Notes under the pieces: generated by a model
The model's input: only the letters and a program-made list of their open reading frames with translations
Told to the model about the DNA's origin: nothing
Databases searched by the model: none
Origin: Comamonadaceae bacterium CD01
GTDB taxonomy: Bacteria; Pseudomonadota; Gammaproteobacteria; Burkholderiales; Burkholderiaceae_C
Assembly: GCA_002894305.1 (NCBI GenBank)
Contig: PGEI01000006.1
Location: 1 to 62,405 of the forward strand
DNA length: 62,405 bases
Direction: 5' to 3'
Made by a program: the position numbers and the translations under genes
Shown here: in pieces, positions 29,989 through 38,180 of the stretch
How the letters are laid out: the number at the start of each line of letters is the position of its first letter
Numbering within the stretch: position 1 is the first letter of the stretch

Positions 29989-30005
29989 CTGAACCGCAGA
30001 TGAAC
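29989..30005 (+). promoter_or_regulatory. TGAAC direct repeat in the PAP2/response regulator promoter
   Basis: CTGAACCGCAGATGAAC contains two TGAAC repeats 11 bases apart. It lies in the divergent intergenic region, 49-65 bases before the response regulator ATG. It shares the pattern CTGAACCGnAGnTGArC with the site upstream of eptA. Confidence 0.4.
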
Positions 30006-30053
30006 GCGCCACGCCCTACACTTTCACGTCCATGCACTTTGCCCCGAACGACC

Positions 30054-30740
30054 ATGCGCGTGCTGCTGGTGGAAGATGACCTGGCCCTGTCGGACGCCGT
30101 CTGCAGCTACCTGCGGGCCAAGGCGTTCGTCGTCGACGCCGTACCCAGCATGGCGCAGGCGGGCGCGGCGCTGCACGCGGCGCAGTACGCCGCCGTGCTG
30201 CTGGACCTGCACCTGAGCGACGGCGACGGGCTGGCGCTGCTGCCCCAGCTGCGCGCGCAGGCCGAGCGTCCCATCGTCATCGTGCTGACCGCACGCGACC
30301 AGGTCAGCGACCGCATCCGCGGGCTGGATGCCGGCGCCGACGACTACCTGGTCAAGCCCTACGACCCCGGCGAACTGCTGGCGCGCCTGCGCGCCGTGGG
30401 GCGCAGGCGCAGCGCCAGCCAGGCGGGCGTGCTGCAGCTGGGCGCGGTGCACATCGACCTGGCGCAGGAGCAGGTGCGCCGCAACGGCATTCCGATCAGC
30501 CTCACCGCCAAGGAATGGGCGCTCCTGCGCATGCTGGCCAGCAGCCCCGGGCGCATCCACACGCGCCAGGCGCTGCAGGACGCGCTGTACGGCCTGGACG
30601 ACGACACCGACAGCAACACGCTGGAGGTCTTCATCAGCCGCCTGCGGCGCAAGCTCGGGCGCGCCCACATCGAGACCCTGCGCGGCCTGGGCTACCGCCT
30701 GGTGCAGGTCCAGCCGGCCCCTGCGGCAACGTGCCCATGA
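30054..30740 (+). CDS. OmpR/PmrA-type response regulator
   Basis: 228 residues. The receiver domain has acidic residues EDD near position 8, phospho-acceptor Asp51 (LLDLHLSDGDG) and Lys101 (VKPYD). The winged-helix C-terminus contains LTAKEWALLRML and FISRLRRKLG. An in-frame upstream ATG at 30000 is rejected because the receiver fold begins at MRVLLVEDD. It overlaps the sensor kinase by ATGA. The neighbours eptA and PAP2 suggest a PmrA-like role in envelope modification. Confidence 0.93.
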   Translation: MRVLLVEDDLALSDAVCSYLRAKAFVVDAVPSMAQAGAALHAAQYAAVLLDLHLSDGDGLALLPQLRAQAERPIVIVLTARDQVSDRIRGLDAGADDYLVKPYDPGELLARLRAVGRRRSASQAGVLQLGAVHIDLAQEQVRRNGIPISLTAKEWALLRMLASSPGRIHTRQALQDALYGLDDDTDSNTLEVFISRLRRKLGRAHIETLRGLGYRLVQVQPAPAATCP

Positions 30741-32176
30741 CCGCCCCCAGCACCCCACCCACCGCCGCGCCCGACGCCGGCGACGCCACCCGCCCCGGCA
30801 GCCTGGCGCGGCGCCTGGCGCGCACGCTCATCCTGTGGGTGGGCTGCGTGTGGCTGCTGTGCGTGCTGGGCGTGACCTGGTATGTGGACCAGGAGATCAG
30901 CGCCAATTTCGACAGCGAGCTGGTCGAGGTCTCGCACCGCATGTTCGACATTGCGCTGGAGCACCTGGACGACGCACCGGCGCAGCCTGCCAACGGCGCG
31001 CCGCTGACCATCCCCTCGCCCGGCTCATTTGCCGACGCCGACGTGCTCTACCAGCTCGTCACCCCCGGCGCCCGCGTACTGGCGCATTCGGCCAAGGCGG
31101 TGGCCCTGCAGGTGTCGTTCGACGTACCGCTGGCCACCGGCTTTGCCAACACCGGCGACTGGCGCATCTACACCATCAAGCATCCCAGCCGCCCCATCTA
31201 CCTGCAGGTGGCCGACCCGCTGTCGGAGCGGCGCGCAGCACTCAACCGCACGCTGGGCGGGCTGATCGCCACGCTGTGCGCCGCCCTGCCCCTGCTGGCC
31301 TGGCTGCTGGCACGCATTGCCCGGCGCGAGCTGCGCGTGCTCTACCGCCTGGCGCACGCCATCGGCCAGCGCGACGGCCAGCAGCTCGCCCCCATCGCGC
31401 TGGCCGGCCTGCCGCGCGAGCTGCAGCACATGCAGGCACACATCAATCGCCTGCTGGAGCGCCTGCGCCAGGCACTGGACGTGGAGCGCTCGCTGGCGGC
31501 CAACGCTGCGCACGAGCTGCGCACGCCGCTGGCCGCTGCGCGCCTGCGCCTGCAGACCGCGCTGGACCACGGGCTCGACCGCGGCGAAGTGCAGGCCGCC
31601 GTCGCGTCGCTGGACACGCTGGCGCAGCGCACCGACAAGCTGCTGCAGCTCTCGCGCGCGCAGTCCAGCGCGCCGCTGGCGCGCGAGCGCGTGCCGCTGG
31701 TGCAGCTGGCCACCACGGTGGCGCAGGAATTCTGGCGCGACGAGACCCACGCCGACCGGCTGGAGCTGGTGAGCGGCACGGACGAGCCGCCCCCCGTGAC
31801 CCTGGGCGACTTCGACGCGTTGGCCATTGCGCTGCGCAACCTGGTCGAGAACGCGCTGCGCTATGCGGCGGGCGCCAGCGTGGAAATCCTCGTCGGCCCC
31901 GGTTGCACGCTCACGGTGCGCGACCACGGCCCCGGTGTGCCCCCCGCACAGTTGCAAACACTGCAGCAGCGCCACGTGCGCCACCATAGCGACCACGCGG
32001 GCTATGGCCTGGGCCTGTCCATCGTGGCCACCATCGTGCACAAGCACGGCGGCCAGCTGCGGCTGGATTCGCCCCTGCCTGGCGGCAGCCCCGGCCTGCA
32101 GGCAAGCATGCAGCTGCTGGACACAAGCGGGCGCCCATCGGCACCCCCCGCACCGCCGTCCGTGCCGGCGGCGTAG
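30737..32176 (+). CDS. sensor histidine kinase (PmrB/QseC-like)
   Basis: 479 residues. Two transmembrane segments (about 29-48 and 173-192) flank a periplasmic sensor region. HAMP-like and HisKA regions follow, with His259 in AAHELRTPLAAAR, then the HATPase with NLVENALRYA, DHGPGVPP and YGLGLSIV. It should phosphorylate the regulator encoded just upstream. The signal may be cationic peptides, metals or pH, as in PmrB relatives, but the sequence does not say which. Confidence 0.93.
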   Translation: MTAPSTPPTAAPDAGDATRPGSLARRLARTLILWVGCVWLLCVLGVTWYVDQEISANFDSELVEVSHRMFDIALEHLDDAPAQPANGAPLTIPSPGSFADADVLYQLVTPGARVLAHSAKAVALQVSFDVPLATGFANTGDWRIYTIKHPSRPIYLQVADPLSERRAALNRTLGGLIATLCAALPLLAWLLARIARRELRVLYRLAHAIGQRDGQQLAPIALAGLPRELQHMQAHINRLLERLRQALDVERSLAANAAHELRTPLAAARLRLQTALDHGLDRGEVQAAVASLDTLAQRTDKLLQLSRAQSSAPLARERVPLVQLATTVAQEFWRDETHADRLELVSGTDEPPPVTLGDFDALAIALRNLVENALRYAAGASVEILVGPGCTLTVRDHGPGVPPAQLQTLQQRHVRHHSDHAGYGLGLSIVATIVHKHGGQLRLDSPLPGGSPGLQASMQLLDTSGRPSAPPAPPSVPAA

Positions 32177-32275
32177 CCACCCATCGCCACCAACGCCCGC
32201 AGGCCTCGCCAAAGGCGTTCACCAATACGGGTTGACCGCAGCCGGCGCACGCGCCAATCGCATACAACAAGCCGC

Positions 32276-33553
32276 ATGACCGCCCCATCCACCACCTCCC
32301 GCTGGTACTACGGCTGGAACATCGTCGCCGGCGCCACGCTGGTCACGCTGCTGACCGTCGGGCTGCGCCTGGGCATAGGCCCGCTGTTCCTGCCGATGGC
32401 GCACGACCTGGGCTTCTCGCGCAGCCTGCTGGCCTCCATCGTCGCCGTCGGCATGCTGTGCTACGGCCTGGCCATGCCGGTGGCCGGCTGGCTGGTGGCG
32501 CGCCGGGGCACGCGCGACGTGCTGCTGGCGGGCACGGCCATCCTGGTGCTGGCCACGCTGTGGGCGGTCAACACGCGCTCGGCCTGGGGGCTGTTGATGA
32601 GTTTTGGCGTGCTGATGTCGGTGGGCTCCGCTCTGACCAGCCCGGTGGCGATGACGCCGGTCATCACCCGCTGGTTCCAGCGTCGGCGCGGCATGGCACT
32701 GTTTTTTCTCTCGACCGGCTCGATGGCCGGCATCGCCATCATGACGCCGGTGCTGGGCACCGCGCTGCAGTACGCCAGCTGGCAGGCCACGCTGCTGGGC
32801 TATGTGGCGCTGTTCATGCTGCTCACCGTGCCGGTCGCTCTGTGGGTGGTGCGCGACGCGGCGCCCGAGGGCGGCGATAGCGCACCCGCAGGCCACGCGG
32901 GCAGCGCGGGCCATGCGGCGGCAGCCCAGCCCGCGCCGCTGGCGCACTACAGCCTGGGCCAGGCCATGCGCACCTCCACCTTCTTGAAGATCTCGCTGGG
33001 CCTGTTCACCTGCGGATTCAGCATGAACCTGCTGGGCACGCACGGCATGCCCATGCTGATGGACCATGGCTTCGATGCCACGACCAGCAGCCTGGGCATC
33101 GGCCTGATCGGGCTGGTCGCCATTCCCGGCACGATGGCGCTGGGCCGCCTGGCCGACGTGATGCAGCGGCGCACGCTGCTGGCGGCCATCTACCTGGTGC
33201 GCGGTTTCGGCTTCATCGGCCTGCTGCTGGCGGGCAACGCGCTGCAGCTGTACGGCACCTCGGTCATCGGCGGGCTGGCCTGGGCCGGCACCATCGCGCT
33301 GTCCTCGGCCATCCTGGCCGACGTCTACGGCGTGCGCCTGGTCGGCGTGCTCTACGGCTGGGCTTACCTGAGCCACCAGGTGGGCGCAATGATCAGCTCC
33401 TGGCTGGGCGGCTGGGGCTACGAGCACCTGGGCACACACTGGGTGGCATTTGGCATGGCGGCGGCGCTCTTGATGCTGGCCGCCGGCGTGTCGCTGCTGC
33501 TGCCCACGCGCCACCTGCCGGCGCCCGCAGAGCCTCAGGCCCAGCCCGGCTGA
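32276..33553 (+). CDS. MFS transporter (monocarboxylate/oxalate-formate antiporter-like)
   Basis: 425 residues, 12 predicted membrane helices in two halves, with a charged, Ala/His-rich central loop near residue 200. It starts SRWYYGWNIVAGATLV, typical of the OFA/MCT-like MFS subgroup. It is monocistronic, about 100 bases after the sensor kinase. The substrate cannot be assigned. Confidence 0.88.
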   Translation: MTAPSTTSRWYYGWNIVAGATLVTLLTVGLRLGIGPLFLPMAHDLGFSRSLLASIVAVGMLCYGLAMPVAGWLVARRGTRDVLLAGTAILVLATLWAVNTRSAWGLLMSFGVLMSVGSALTSPVAMTPVITRWFQRRRGMALFFLSTGSMAGIAIMTPVLGTALQYASWQATLLGYVALFMLLTVPVALWVVRDAAPEGGDSAPAGHAGSAGHAAAAQPAPLAHYSLGQAMRTSTFLKISLGLFTCGFSMNLLGTHGMPMLMDHGFDATTSSLGIGLIGLVAIPGTMALGRLADVMQRRTLLAAIYLVRGFGFIGLLLAGNALQLYGTSVIGGLAWAGTIALSSAILADVYGVRLVGVLYGWAYLSHQVGAMISSWLGGWGYEHLGTHWVAFGMAAALLMLAAGVSLLLPTRHLPAPAEPQAQPG

Positions 33554-33579
33554 CTAGCCGGCCTCTTGCCGGCCAGCCT

Positions 33580-34221
33580 TCAACCCGCCTTCTTGATCAC
33601 GCCACAGGCAATCGGCAGCGTCACCTGCGCCGGAATCGGCCCCAGCGACTGCACGCTGGCCGGCAGCCTAGTGCTGGCCGGCACGCCGTGGATGAACACC
33701 ACGCGGCGATCCAGGTCGAGCTTTTGCCCCGGGAACTGCTTGGCAAACGCCGCCTGCAGCTCGGCCACCGGCACGGTCACGCGGTAGTGGTAGGCGCCGC
33801 TGGCGTCGGCCACCGGGTAGGTTCCATGCGGAATGTCCATGCTGGCCGGGTGCTGGATGAACGGCACCATCGTCGTGCCGGCGCTGGGGCCGGTCTCGAT
33901 CAGGTCGACGATGCCGTCGCGGTTGGTATCCGCGCCAGCTGCCGGACAGGTGGCCGGCTGCCCGTTTTTGAAGCCGTGGAAATGCTGCCAGTGCTCGATG
34001 TTGGCCGGCGCGCCCCTGACCTGCACGTCCATCACCAGCTGGCCGCCCCGCTCTGTAAACGTCGCCTGGCCGGTGGTGGCGCTGCCGGTTACCGCGGTAT
34101 TCATCGGCTGCAGCTGCGCGACGTAGGTGGTCGTCCCCCAGGGGGTGCTGGCACAGCCGGCCAGCAGTGCCAGTGCGCCCGCGGCAAATGCCACGGCCAG
34201 GAGTTTCATGGGCTTGTTCAT
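33580..34221 (-). CDS. CHRD-like lipoprotein
   Basis: 213 residues. The signal peptide ends in a lipobox (LLAGC, Cys at about residue 24). The mature part has the beta-rich CHRD-type pattern (YVAQLQPMNTAVTGSATTGQ) with HWQHFHGF and an EF-hand-like DTNRDGIVDLIE that may bind calcium. GAGAGG lies 6 bases before the ATG at 34221. Such proteins are usually of unknown function in the envelope. Confidence 0.8.
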   Translation of the reverse strand: MNKPMKLLAVAFAAGALALLAGCASTPWGTTTYVAQLQPMNTAVTGSATTGQATFTERGGQLVMDVQVRGAPANIEHWQHFHGFKNGQPATCPAAGADTNRDGIVDLIETGPSAGTTMVPFIQHPASMDIPHGTYPVADASGAYHYRVTVPVAELQAAFAKQFPGQKLDLDRRVVFIHGVPASTRLPASVQSLGPIPAQVTLPIACGVIKKAG

Positions 34222-34523
34222 GGTAGGCCTCTCGTTGATGGTGAAAGTGAAACCACTGTAGGCAGTCCCCGCCGCAGGCACAGCGGAACTTCCACAAGGC
34301 CCTACTCGCTTCGCAGACGTGTCGCGGCGCCTGTAGGTGGCCTGGACAAAATCCACGACGTTGCGTGCCGTCTTTTGCTGCCTTACCCGAAGGGTTGGCC
34401 CGCAAAGGTCGCGTCTGCGGCGCAAGCAAATGCTCGCTGGGCCGCCAGAGCGGCTGCGCTTTGCGCCTTGCAGCCACCGCCTTTATGGATCAGCGAACAT
34501 CGTGGTGAGGTCGTAAACACGCC
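34222..34523. other. intergenic region without a supported gene
   Basis: About 300 bases between the lipoprotein start and the stop of the flavodoxin-like gene, both on the minus strand. It should hold the lipoprotein promoter. No coding frame, RNA gene or clear terminator could be supported. Confidence 0.5.
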
Positions 34524-35018
34524 CTAAAACACCCCCAGCGCCAGCCCCGTGGCCAGCGCTTCGCCCAGCGCACGGCAGCGCTCGCGCTCGTCAGCGGCAA
34601 TCGTCTTGGGCGCCAAAATGGCCTCGGGCGTCTGCGCGTGGGTGCAGACGATGATGGGATCGGCCACGGGCTTGAGGCGCCAGCCCAGCGCGATGCGCGC
34701 GATCTGGCGCGCCGCCCCCTCGCCGTCGCTGCCGGCGCAGATCAGCGCGGCGTAGGGGCGGCCTTCGATGCGCTCCAGCGCGCCGTAATAGGTGCGGTCG
34801 AAGAAGTCCTTGAGCATGCCGCTCATGCTGGCCAGGTTTTCGGGCGTGGCGAACACGTAGCCGTCGGCCGCCAGCACGTCCGGCACGCCGGCCTGCGCGG
34901 CGTGCAGCAGGCGCACTTGCACCGCGGGCTCGGCAGCCGCGCCGGCCTGCACGGCCTGCGCCATCTGCAGCGTGCCGCCGGTGAGCGAGTGGTAGACGAT
35001 CAGCAGGGTCTTGGTCAT
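34524..35018 (-). CDS. flavodoxin family protein
   Basis: 164 residues. The N-terminus VYHSLTGGTLQMAQ is the FMN phosphate-binding loop of flavodoxin/NAD(P)H oxidoreductase-like proteins, and FATPENLASMSGMLKDFFDR is the second FMN loop. The ATG overlaps the stop of the upstream DAO gene by four bases, so the pair may act together as an electron-transfer or quinone-reductase partner. The role is unknown. Confidence 0.85.
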   Translation of the reverse strand: MTKTLLIVYHSLTGGTLQMAQAVQAGAAAEPAVQVRLLHAAQAGVPDVLAADGYVFATPENLASMSGMLKDFFDRTYYGALERIEGRPYAALICAGSDGEGAARQIARIALGWRLKPVADPIIVCTHAQTPEAILAPKTIAADERERCRALGEALATGLALGVF

Positions 35019-36163
35019 GACATCGCCCGCCCCGGGTTCATGCGCGCCGGGTCGACGCCCTGCTCGGCCAGCGCCGGCGGCAGCGGATCGCCGCGCAGCA
35101 GCGCACAGGCCAGCAGCGACACGCCGGCGGCGGTCTGGATACCGTAGCCGCCCTGACCGGCCAGCCAGAAAAAGCCCGGCTGGCGCGCATCCCAGCCGAT
35201 GACCAGGTCGCCGTCGGGCGCAAAGCTGCGCAGACCGGCCCAGGTATGGCGCGGACGGTGGATCTGCAGACTCGTCCACTCCTGGATGTGGTGGATGCCG
35301 GTGGCCACGTCCAGCTCCTCGGCCACCACGTCGTGCGCGGGCACCGGGTCGGCGTTGGCGGGCGATCCCAGCAACTGGCCGGCATCGGGCTTGAAGTAAA
35401 AGCTCTCGTCCACGGCGATCACCGCCGGCCAGGCACGCACGTCCACGCCCGCCGGCGGGTCAAAGGTGAACGCGGTGCGCCTGCGCGGCTCTATGCCCAG
35501 CGGCTGCGCGCCGCAGCAGCCGGCCACCGCATCGGCCCAGGCGCCCGCGGCGTTGACCACGGCGCGCGCCTGCAGCGCCTGGCCGCTGCCCAACTGCAGT
35601 TGCCATGCGGCCTGATTGCCGGAGCCCGGCCGGCCCCGCACCAGCTCGGCCCCGCAGCGCAGCTGCGCGCCCGCCTGCGCCATACCGCGCAGAAAGCCCT
35701 GGTGCAGTTCGGCCACGTCGATGTCCATTGCGTCGCGGTCAAGCACCGCGCCCAGCAGTTGCTCGCCCTTGAGGCTGGGCACCAGCGCCCGTGCCTGGGC
35801 GGCATCGAGCAGGTCGGCCTGCAGCCCCTCGGCGCGGTAGGCGGCCAGCGCCTCGTCCAGCAGCGCCTGCTGGCCAGTGCGCGCCACATGCAGCACGCCG
35901 CGCGGGTGCAGCAGCGGGTGGCTGCAAAACCCGGCCGGCGGGTGGGTGTAGAAGGCACGACTGGCGCGCGTGAGCGCGCGCACCTGCGGCGTACCGTAGC
36001 TCTCCATGAACAGCGCCGCCGAGCGGCCTGTGCTGTGGTAGCCAGGCTGCGATTCGCGTTCGAGCACCAGCACCGCGGCGCCTGCGCGCGCCAGCCGCCA
36101 GGCCAGCGATGCGCCGGCCATGCCCGCGCCCACGACGACGACGTCCCAAACCTGCTGTGCCAT
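35015..36163 (-). CDS. FAD-dependent oxidoreductase of the DAO family
   Basis: 382 residues. The N-terminal VVVGAGMAGASLAWRLA binds FAD, VLERESQPGYHSTGRSAA is the adenine-ribose and flavin contact, and the C-terminus WLAGQGGYGIQTAAG is the second FAD contact of glycine/D-amino acid oxidase-like proteins. The substrate could be an amino acid or sarcosine-like amine. The ATG at 36163 matches the domain start. It is divergent from the deaminase gene. Confidence 0.9.
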   Translation of the reverse strand: MAQQVWDVVVVGAGMAGASLAWRLARAGAAVLVLERESQPGYHSTGRSAALFMESYGTPQVRALTRASRAFYTHPPAGFCSHPLLHPRGVLHVARTGQQALLDEALAAYRAEGLQADLLDAAQARALVPSLKGEQLLGAVLDRDAMDIDVAELHQGFLRGMAQAGAQLRCGAELVRGRPGSGNQAAWQLQLGSGQALQARAVVNAAGAWADAVAGCCGAQPLGIEPRRRTAFTFDPPAGVDVRAWPAVIAVDESFYFKPDAGQLLGSPANADPVPAHDVVAEELDVATGIHHIQEWTSLQIHRPRHTWAGLRSFAPDGDLVIGWDARQPGFFWLAGQGGYGIQTAAGVSLLACALLRGDPLPPALAEQGVDPARMNPGRAMS

Positions 36164-36257
36164 CTTCCATCCTTTGAAGTGTGTGCTGCACCTGAGTATC
36201 ACCCCGAGCGCACCATGCGCAAGCGGCGCTTGCAGCGCTGTCTTACCATCGGCGGCC

Positions 36258-36743
36258 ATGTCTGCCACCTCCACTTCCAACGACGCCCTGCTGCTGCGCC
36301 AGGCCGTGAACCTGGCCCACGCCAACCGCCTGCAGGGCGGACGCCCCTTCGGCGCCGTCATTGCGCGGCGCGGTGTGCTGCTGGCCAGCGGGGTCAATGA
36401 GATCCACACCCACAACGACCCCAGCGCCCATGCCGAAATGCAGGCGCTGCGCACCGCCACCACCGCAAGGCAGAACCCAAGCCTTGCCGGCTGCACCGTC
36501 TACGCCAGCGGCCACCCCTGCCCGATGTGCCTGGCCGCGCTGGTCATGGCCGGCGCCGAGCGCGTCGTCTTCGCCTTCGACAACCAGGACGCCGAGCCCT
36601 ACGGCCTGTCCAGCGAAGCCAGCTACCAGCGCCTGCGCCTGTCTTTGGCGCCGCCGCCGCTGCCCATCGAGCGCGTGGATACCGGCATCGCAGCCGCCCA
36701 GCTGTACGGCGACGCCCCCTGGCCGGACGCCCCGCGTGTCTGA
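36258..36743 (+). CDS. nucleoside deaminase (CMP/dCMP deaminase family)
   Basis: 161 residues. It has the zinc site HAEMQ (His ligand and catalytic Glu) and PCPMC (two Cys ligands), as in guanine/cytosine/tRNA-adenosine deaminases. The size and layout suit guanine deaminase-like or CodA-independent nucleoside deaminases more than TadA. Its 3' end overlaps the next gene's GTG start by 8 bases. Confidence 0.9.
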   Translation: MSATSTSNDALLLRQAVNLAHANRLQGGRPFGAVIARRGVLLASGVNEIHTHNDPSAHAEMQALRTATTARQNPSLAGCTVYASGHPCPMCLAALVMAGAERVVFAFDNQDAEPYGLSSEASYQRLRLSLAPPPLPIERVDTGIAAAQLYGDAPWPDAPRV

Positions 36744-37929
36744 ACGCGCACGCATCGCGCTGCCGTGGCTCGCCACGGTGGTGTTGGTCACGCTCAACCT
36801 GCGCCCGTTCCTCACCGCCATCGGGCCGCTGACGCCCACCATTGCCGCGCACACCGGGCTGGGCCTGCAGGCGCTGGCCTGGCTGACGCTGCTGCCCATG
36901 GTGCTGATGGGCGCGGGCACCTGGCCGGCGCCGGCCGTGCTGCGCCGCCTGGGTGCGCGCCCCACGCTGGCCTTGGCCCTGGTGCTGCTGGCGGCGGGCT
37001 GCGCGCTGCGGCTGCTGCCTGCCTGGCTGATTGCCACGGCCGCGTTGTGCGGCGTGGGCGTGGCGCTGGTGCAGGGCATGCTGCCCGGGCTGATCAAGCT
37101 GCACACACCCGGCCACGTGGCGGCCATGATGGGCGTGTACTCGGCCGCGCTGATGGGCGGCGGCGCGCTGGGCGCTCAGCTGTCGCCGCTGGCACTGCAG
37201 GTGGGCCTTGATTGGACGCAGTCGCTGGCGCTGTGGGCGCTGCCGGTGCTGGCGGCGCTGCTGCTGGCTTGGTGGCAACTGGGCCGCATGGCCACGCCGG
37301 CGGCAGCGGCCGGCGGGCGCGGCGCGGCCACTGGCTGGCTGCTGCGCCGCCCGCGCACCTGGTATCTGATGCTGGCCTTTGGCCTGATGAACGGCGGCTA
37401 CGCCAGCATGGTGGCCTGGATGGCGCCGCACTACCAGGCGCTGGGCATGAGTGCATCGCGCAGCGGCACGCTGGTGGCGCTGCTGAGCGTGGCGCAGGCA
37501 TGTGCGGCGCTGCTGCTGCCGCTGCTGGCCACCCGCGGCGGATCAGATCGGCGGCCCTGGCTGTGGTTCACGCTGGCCTGCCAGGCGCTGGGCTTTGCGC
37601 TGCTGGCCTGGGCGCCAATGGCCATGCCACTGGCGGCCTGCGCGCTGCTGGGCGTAGGCCTGGGCGGGTGTTTTGCCTTCTTCATGCTGGTGGCGCTGGA
37701 TCACCTGCACGCGCCGCTGCAGGCCGGCGCGCTCAATGCGCTGATGCAGGGCGGCGGCTTTCTGCTGTCGGCCCTGCCGCCGTGGCTGATGGCGCGGCTG
37801 CACCAGGGCAGCGGCAGCTTTGCGCCGGGCTGGTGGATGCAGTGCGCACTGGCGCTGCTGGTGGCGGCGCTGGTCGCGCGCCTGGCGCCGTCAGGTTTTG
37901 AGCGGGCGATGCGGGCACCGGTGGCGTAG
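36736..37929 (+). CDS. MFS transporter of the CynX/NimT type
   Basis: 397 residues with about 12 helices. It opens ALPWLATVVLVTLNLRPFLTAIGPL, the signature of the CynX/NimT subgroup (cyanate or 2-nitroimidazole type transporters). The start GTG at 36736 overlaps the deaminase stop, so the two are coupled. A nucleobase or its product could be the cargo, but this is inferred only from the neighbour. Confidence 0.87.
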   Translation: MSERARIALPWLATVVLVTLNLRPFLTAIGPLTPTIAAHTGLGLQALAWLTLLPMVLMGAGTWPAPAVLRRLGARPTLALALVLLAAGCALRLLPAWLIATAALCGVGVALVQGMLPGLIKLHTPGHVAAMMGVYSAALMGGGALGAQLSPLALQVGLDWTQSLALWALPVLAALLLAWWQLGRMATPAAAAGGRGAATGWLLRRPRTWYLMLAFGLMNGGYASMVAWMAPHYQALGMSASRSGTLVALLSVAQACAALLLPLLATRGGSDRRPWLWFTLACQALGFALLAWAPMAMPLAACALLGVGLGGCFAFFMLVALDHLHAPLQAGALNALMQGGGFLLSALPPWLMARLHQGSGSFAPGWWMQCALALLVAALVARLAPSGFERAMRAPVA

Positions 37930-38004
37930 CACCTCCAGGCAATTCCTTTGAGGGCGTCGCTCCGTGTTCGAGGCACGTTCTCTGACTCAGTGCACCTGCG
38001 CCCT

Positions 38005-38118
38005 ACTCCCTCCCCCTTTGGGGGAGGGCTGGGGTGGGGGCCAGCGACGTAGGCGCACATCAAGCGCCAGTCATGCGCCAGCAGCCCCATCCCTCCTTCC
38101 CCCACAGGGGGAAGGAGT
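38005..38118. repeat. inverted pair of a REP-like repeat
   Basis: Two copies of a 35-base element lie head to head: ACTCCCTCCCCCTTTGGGGG with AGGGCTGGGGTG on the plus strand, and its near-copy on the minus strand (ACTCCTTCCCCCTGTGGGGG with AAGGAGGGATGGGG). Each copy is itself a hairpin, and about 38 bases separate them. This fits extragenic palindromic repeats (REP/BIME-like) found in intergenic DNA of Burkholderiales. It lies between two convergent genes and may also end transcription. Confidence 0.65.
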
Positions 38119-38180
38119 CTGAAACATGACGCTAATCAGGCAAGTGTTCAAGGTGCTGCGTTTCAGCACCCCGGCCACAC

